This document shows positions 61,971 through 64,000 of a stretch of 64,000 nt of DNA, piece after piece. This stretch comes from Paludibacter sp. GTDB lineage: Bacteria; Bacteroidota; Bacteroidia; Bacteroidales; Paludibacteraceae. Each line of letters opens with the position of its first letter. Position 1 is the first letter of the stretch. The notes beneath the pieces are model-generated. The model searched no databases, had not been told where the DNA came from, and saw nothing but the letters and a program-made list of their open reading frames with translations. The position numbers and the translations under genes are program-made. The DNA lies in NCBI GenBank assembly GCA_028692715.1, contig JAQUWU010000027.1:1-64000 (forward strand). Reading direction: 5' to 3'.

Positions 61971-62006
61971 AGGACTTTTCACTTTTTAGAGTGGAAAGTC
62001 CTTTTT
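61971..62006 (+). terminator. Hairpin beside remnant copy 2
   Basis: AGGACTTTTCAC (61971-61982) pairs with GTGGAAAGTCCT (61991-62002) with one mismatch, and five T residues follow on the plus strand. No intact plus-strand gene leads into it. Confidence 0.55.
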
Positions 62007-62150
62007 GTTTGCCGTTATTTTGTATCAGGAGTTTCCTTTGTCTTCCACCTCACGAAGACATCCTTGCCTTTAGCTAATGGTTCGCAACTGATAGCCCCCA
62101 TAACGGACTTAAACCTTCAATTATAGTCGCCATGATCGACGCACAAAAAA

Positions 62151-62181
62151 AACTTCGCAGGTCACACTGACCTGCGAAGTT
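62151..62181 (-). terminator. Terminator of the AraC-family gene
   Basis: AACTTCGCAGGTCA pairs with TGACCTGCGAAGTT around a 3-base loop; on the minus strand it runs into TTTTTTTTG. It stands about 95 bp past the stop at 62278. Confidence 0.9.
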
Positions 62182-62277
62182 ATATTTACGTCATGCCTCT
62201 TACAAAAGTATATTACATCCAAAAATGTTTCACTCATTTGATTATAAAGCCCTATAAGAATCACCAGGCTCATCTGA

Positions 62278-63429
62278 TCAGTTCTTCTGCAACAATGACT
62301 CTTCCGTTAAATCATTTTTATTCTGGAAATATTCAGACGGAGTCATACCTGTAAGCTGTTGAAAGTTACGCAGGGCGGTAGAACGCGAACGAAAACCCAC
62401 AGAAAAGAACGCTTCCTGAAAATTTGTCGATTGTCCCGAGTCAATCTGATTCAAAAAATCATCAATACGTAACTTTTTAATGTAGTTGGTATAATTTTCA
62501 TATCCATTATCGCGCAAAGCCTGTGCAAGTGTCGTGCGATTAGTGAAAAGCTCTGCTGCGAGCATATTGAGAGACAAATCAGGATCCCGCCACGCGTTGT
62601 TTTTTTTCATATAAGTATCCAGACGTTCTATCAGAACTGCATTTCTTTGCTGGGTTCCGCTTTTCTCATTTAGCACAGGAATATCCACATCAGGAACTTT
62701 AGCAGAAGGTGGTTCCGGTGTTAAGTTGCCGGAGGTGGCAGTCACTGTTGATTTAATTATCAGACGGTCGAAGAGTTCCAGATAAACTATATAAAGACTA
62801 CATCCCACACTTACATAATAATAGAGTGTATGAAGAATATCATCATTGAACATCAATACCAGTACATAGGCAAAAACATTCAATAAAAAGGAAAAAGTAT
62901 ATTTCTTTATCCATATACGGTCCGAATTATGATAAAGTTTCGTCCTATGAATATATAAAACCAAAAGTATCGGACTGAACATTATAAGAGCAAGTAAAAG
63001 CCGGAACCAAACGTCGAATCTGCCTGCATCCGGCAACATTTCAATCAGCGAACTGTAGGTAGTATATTCCACACCTGACCACAAGCTGATAAAATAAACT
63101 ATGATCAGAAATATCCATAAAGAATATAATTTTATTATTCGGCGTAAATTAAGCCAACCGGGGGAAACAACTTCCACAGGATACAGAATATAAGAGAAAA
63201 GCATAAAAATTGCCACCAGCAATAATTTTGGTGACACGACAAATTCGGGTTCATTTCCGTTCAGAAGATCAATAAACCGGAGAAAATAATTGATTACGGA
63301 AAAAAAGACGATGATGGATAAAAAAATCCGCGAACGTTCTCCCGACTTATAACGAAGAATGAGTAACACCGACATTATAAGGAAAACCAGTGCTCCTGCA
63401 AAAACTGTTGCTATATATATATTGTGCAT
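62278..63429 (-). CDS. Membrane-anchored AraC-family regulator
   Basis: 383 residues. About seven hydrophobic segments fill the first 220 residues (for example IATVFAGALVFLIMSVLLIL and LLLVAIFMLFSYILYPV). A proline-rich linker follows, then a C-terminal AraC DNA-binding domain with DLSLNMLAAELFTNRTTLAQAL as the first helix-turn-helix and VGFRSRSTALRNFQQLTGMTPSEYF as the second. The membrane part probably senses an envelope signal. It is divergent from the secreted-protein gene at 63772, whose promoter carries direct repeats typical of AraC-family sites. Confidence 0.85.
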   Translation of the reverse strand: MHNIYIATVFAGALVFLIMSVLLILRYKSGERSRIFLSIIVFFSVINYFLRFIDLLNGNEPEFVVSPKLLLVAIFMLFSYILYPVEVVSPGWLNLRRIIKLYSLWIFLIIVYFISLWSGVEYTTYSSLIEMLPDAGRFDVWFRLLLALIMFSPILLVLYIHRTKLYHNSDRIWIKKYTFSFLLNVFAYVLVLMFNDDILHTLYYYVSVGCSLYIVYLELFDRLIIKSTVTATSGNLTPEPPSAKVPDVDIPVLNEKSGTQQRNAVLIERLDTYMKKNNAWRDPDLSLNMLAAELFTNRTTLAQALRDNGYENYTNYIKKLRIDDFLNQIDSGQSTNFQEAFFSVGFRSRSTALRNFQQLTGMTPSEYFQNKNDLTEESLLQKN

Positions 63430-63640
63430 TATTTAAATTAAATGAATCAGAAATACGAATACACGGTATCAGATTTAAAAACACCCGGGTGCATTGTCAT
63501 GTGAAATTTTCACCAAAAATCCAATTCGCAAATTTACAAATTCCAAAGGAATTAATTCACTTTTTCTGAAATAAAATTTTGACAAAAATTCACGTCAAAA
63601 CGGCTCTCAAAAGCATGATTCAGGGTACAAAAATAATAAA

Positions 63641-63707
63641 TTTGTAAATATGACATAGCAGTTTTGTAAATATGACACATCCCAGGTTAGGATTATTTTT
63701 ATATTTG
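63641..63707 (+). promoter_or_regulatory. Direct repeats and -7 element upstream of the F5/8C gene
   Basis: TTTGTAAATATGACA occurs at 63641-63655 and 63663-63677, a 22-bp period, and the -7 element TATATTTG is at 63700-63707. The 15-base perfect repeat on one DNA face is the usual binding layout of an AraC-type activator; the divergent gene at 62278 is the obvious candidate. Confidence 0.65.
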
Positions 63708-63771
63708 CAAAGCTCACATGAGATGCAATTTCATAGATATTATTTAGGTCAAATCACAAAAAACACAGAAA

Positions 63772-64000
63772 ATGAAAAAAATCTACAGCTTTGTCATTCT
63801 ATCAGCCATTATTAGTTGTTGCTTCAGTACATATGCGCAGGAATCATGCTCTAATATTGCATTTAATAAGCCTGCAACTGCAAGTGGATCAACCGATTCA
63901 GAACCTACAAATTTGGCATTTGATGGCAATATGACAACTAACTGGTGCGCACCTGCAAGTACTGGTTGGATTAAGGTAAATTTACAGGACAAGTTTACCG
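63772..64000 (+). CDS. Secreted F5/8C-domain protein (partial, runs off the window)
   Basis: The frame from the ATG at 63772 starts with a signal peptide (MKKIYSFVILSAIISCC ... YAQ). It continues with a discoidin/F5/8C domain (NIAFNKPATASGSTD, then NLAFDGNMTTNWCAP and GWIKVNLQDKF). It is open to the end of the window. Such N-terminal F5/8C modules often precede glycoside hydrolases or sulfatases; the rest is not visible. Confidence 0.8.
   Translation, partial: MKKIYSFVILSAIISCCFSTYAQESCSNIAFNKPATASGSTDSEPTNLAFDGNMTTNWCAPASTGWIKVNLQDKFT

Noticed and set aside
63783-63992. 69-codon minus-strand frame at the window end
   Set aside because: It is the shadow of the plus-strand F5/8C gene starting at 63772, which has a signal peptide and promoter.

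Overview
The window is a low-GC segment of a Bacteroidota genome, most likely a plant-glycan-degrading member of the Bacteroidales. The evidence is: promoters with the Bacteroidota -7 element TAnnTTTG, few recognisable Shine-Dalgarno sites, secreted proteins with C-terminal type IX-like sorting tails, a hybrid two-component system (HTCS), and two-component sensors with Reg_prop propellers. No rRNA, tRNA or CRISPR array was seen.

Region 1 (1-13.3 kb) is an accessory defence island, almost entirely on the minus strand. Going leftwards it holds a three-gene Lamassu/ABC-3C-type operon (Cap4-like DUF4297 nuclease, middle component, SMC-like ATPase), a DUF2971 gene, a small gene, a uracil-DNA-glycosylase-fold gene, a divergent FtsZ/tubulin-like GTPase, a YcxB-like membrane protein, a fused type II restriction-modification enzyme, a second DUF2971 gene and a truncated GIY-YIG gene. 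Three GC-rich imperfect palindromes of about 135 bp (5112-5249, 5992-6134, 8460-8591) separate blocks of genes. Their GCATAAC/GTTATGC-like ends resemble integron attC sites, and an orphan box of the same sequence lies at 13261. No integrase is visible.

Region 2 (13.8-24.3 kb) is a very AT-rich island. It starts with a frameshifted serine recombinase. A five-gene minus-strand operon follows, centred on an AAA+ ATPase and a Rossmann/methyltransferase-like protein, with a divergent XRE-regulator operon beside it. Next is a gene with palm-polymerase-like motifs whose upstream region carries three direct repeats of about 115 bp and a (TA)n tract, flanked by small orphan genes.

Region 3 (24.3-49.8 kb) is a polysaccharide-utilisation locus without SusC/SusD in view. 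It has a GH43 enzyme resembling exo-beta-1,3-galactanase, a GH115 alpha-glucuronidase, a clan GH-A glycosidase, two large carbohydrate-binding or adhesin-like proteins, a galactokinase homologue with degenerate motifs, and the HTCS regulator. The set suggests type II arabinogalactan as substrate. Four promoters, and more weakly a fifth, share TTACTC-N15-TTACTC placed 27-28 bp upstream of a TAnnTTTG element, a likely HTCS operator. Decayed gene remnants and an IS3 fragment litter this region.

Region 4 (49.8-60.3 kb) pairs a cohesin-like repeat protein with a dockerin-bearing subtilisin protease in one transcription unit, next to a LytS/LytTR-type two-component system. Region 5 (60.8-64 kb) has a GNAT acetyltransferase, a 46-residue zinc-ribbon protein and a membrane-bound AraC regulator. 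Divergent from the regulator is the start of a secreted F5/8C-domain protein, with direct repeats in front of its promoter.
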